Under the pieces are notes generated by a model, which saw nothing but the letters and a program-made list of their open reading frames with translations, had not been told where the DNA came from and did not search any database. From positions 1 to 5,948 of the forward strand of contig JAQIDA010000133.1 of assembly GCA_027858275.1 (NCBI GenBank): a stretch of 5,948 nt of DNA. The letters are read 5' to 3'. The DNA comes from Candidatus Kapaibacterium sp. (lineage in GTDB: Bacteria > Bacteroidota > Ignavibacteria > Kapaibacteriales > UBA2268). Both the position numbers and the translations under genes were made by a program. Shown here piece after piece: positions 5,685-5,948 of this stretch (its first letter is position 1; each line of letters starts with the position of its first letter).

Positions 5685-5948
5685 ATAATCGTTATTCATT
5701 CGAATTTGTCAGGACAGGTTCATGTCGAGGCTTCGACGGACACTTCCTCTGTTAAAGAAGCTGATTCTCCCGGAGAATTGTCAACCGTGTCCGATTCAAC
5801 AGCTTCTCTTGATAAAGCACATGTCTTTAAATATTATCGAACATTATCCATAGGTTTTGCCGGAGAAGTCAACAAAGATGAGCCGGATTACGGAACAGAA
5901 ACCGGAACAATAGCAGGATCCTATCTCAAAATTGCCGCAATGTTTCAT
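5649..5948 (+). CDS. Exported protein, paralogue of the upstream gene (3' end outside window)
   Basis: The frame opens with ATG at 5649 and stays open for exactly 100 codons to the window edge. Residues 1-22 are a signal peptide (MKFLKLLLVVFSIIVIHSNL, then SG) with cleavage likely before Gln23, at the same position as in the upstream gene. A Ser/Thr/Asp/Glu-rich linker (about 23-60) follows, including STDTSSVKEA, which mirrors STPDSTKEA of the paralogue. The first strands of a mature domain then begin (RTLSIGF; later GSYLKIA, comparable with GPAFKIA at 98-104 of the paralogue). The leader is the duplicated element, so expression is probably matched to the first gene. A competing frame from 5450 to 5755 crosses this leader and signal peptide and is not credible. 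Probably a small outer-membrane barrel like its neighbour; function unknown. Confidence 0.75.
   Translation, partial: MKFLKLLLVVFSIIVIHSNLSGQVHVEASTDTSSVKEADSPGELSTVSDSTASLDKAHVFKYYRTLSIGFAGEVNKDEPDYGTETGTIAGSYLKIAAMFH

Noticed and set aside
5450..5755. 101-codon plus-strand reading frame
   Set aside because: It crosses the duplicated leader and the signal peptide of the real gene starting at 5649 in another frame. The leader is conserved with copy A including a single-base gap, which is not how a coding region behaves, and there is no Shine-Dalgarno or family resemblance.
1..5948. CRISPR array, tRNA, rRNA or transposase
   Set aside because: No regularly spaced direct repeats, no cloverleaf-like segment, no rRNA-like blocks and no transposase motifs were seen on either strand.

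Overview
The window looks like bacterial chromosome from a diderm (Gram-negative) organism. Its two rightmost genes carry export signals, and the complete one ends in a beta-rich tail with a terminal Phe, as outer-membrane barrels do. The tRNA methylthiotransferase and ABC-2 transporter resemble, from memory, those of the Bacteroidota/Ignavibacteriota (FCB) side of the tree; this placement is an inference from protein style only. One gene has a strong Shine-Dalgarno (permease, GGAGGAG) and one a short one (ABC ATPase); the others have none in a useful position.

Layout: (1) 1-986, an AT-rich accessory-looking segment. It holds one unrecognised membrane/coiled-coil gene (118-774) under a near-consensus TTGACA promoter with almost no leader. 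The gene's stop codon is embedded in GCCTAAC, the start of an imperfect inverted repeat that resembles an integron attC or related cassette-end element. (2) 987-2276, a complete MtaB-type tRNA ms2t6A methylthiotransferase, a housekeeping gene with more balanced base composition. (3) 2277-2776, about 500 bases without a convincing gene, holding a stem-loop with a T-run in the minus direction, a weak plus-strand terminator, and a possible promoter for the next operon. (4) 2777-4548, a two-gene ABC-2 transporter operon whose ATPase and permease overlap by ATGA. (5) 4549-5948, a palindromic repeat followed by two tandem paralogous exported-protein genes, the second running off the right edge.

The most interesting region is the right end. 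The two exported-protein genes lie 874 bases apart. About 142 bases of upstream non-coding DNA plus the signal-peptide start are clearly duplicated (about 110 of 142 positions match by hand count), while the mature proteins have diverged almost beyond alignment. Within that shared leader two base-paired elements can be drawn, each showing at least one paired (compensatory) change between copies, along with some disrupted pairs. This points to a retained control module driving diversified surface proteins. The second point of interest is the cassette-like arrangement of the first gene. No integrase, transposase, CRISPR array, tRNA or rRNA is visible.
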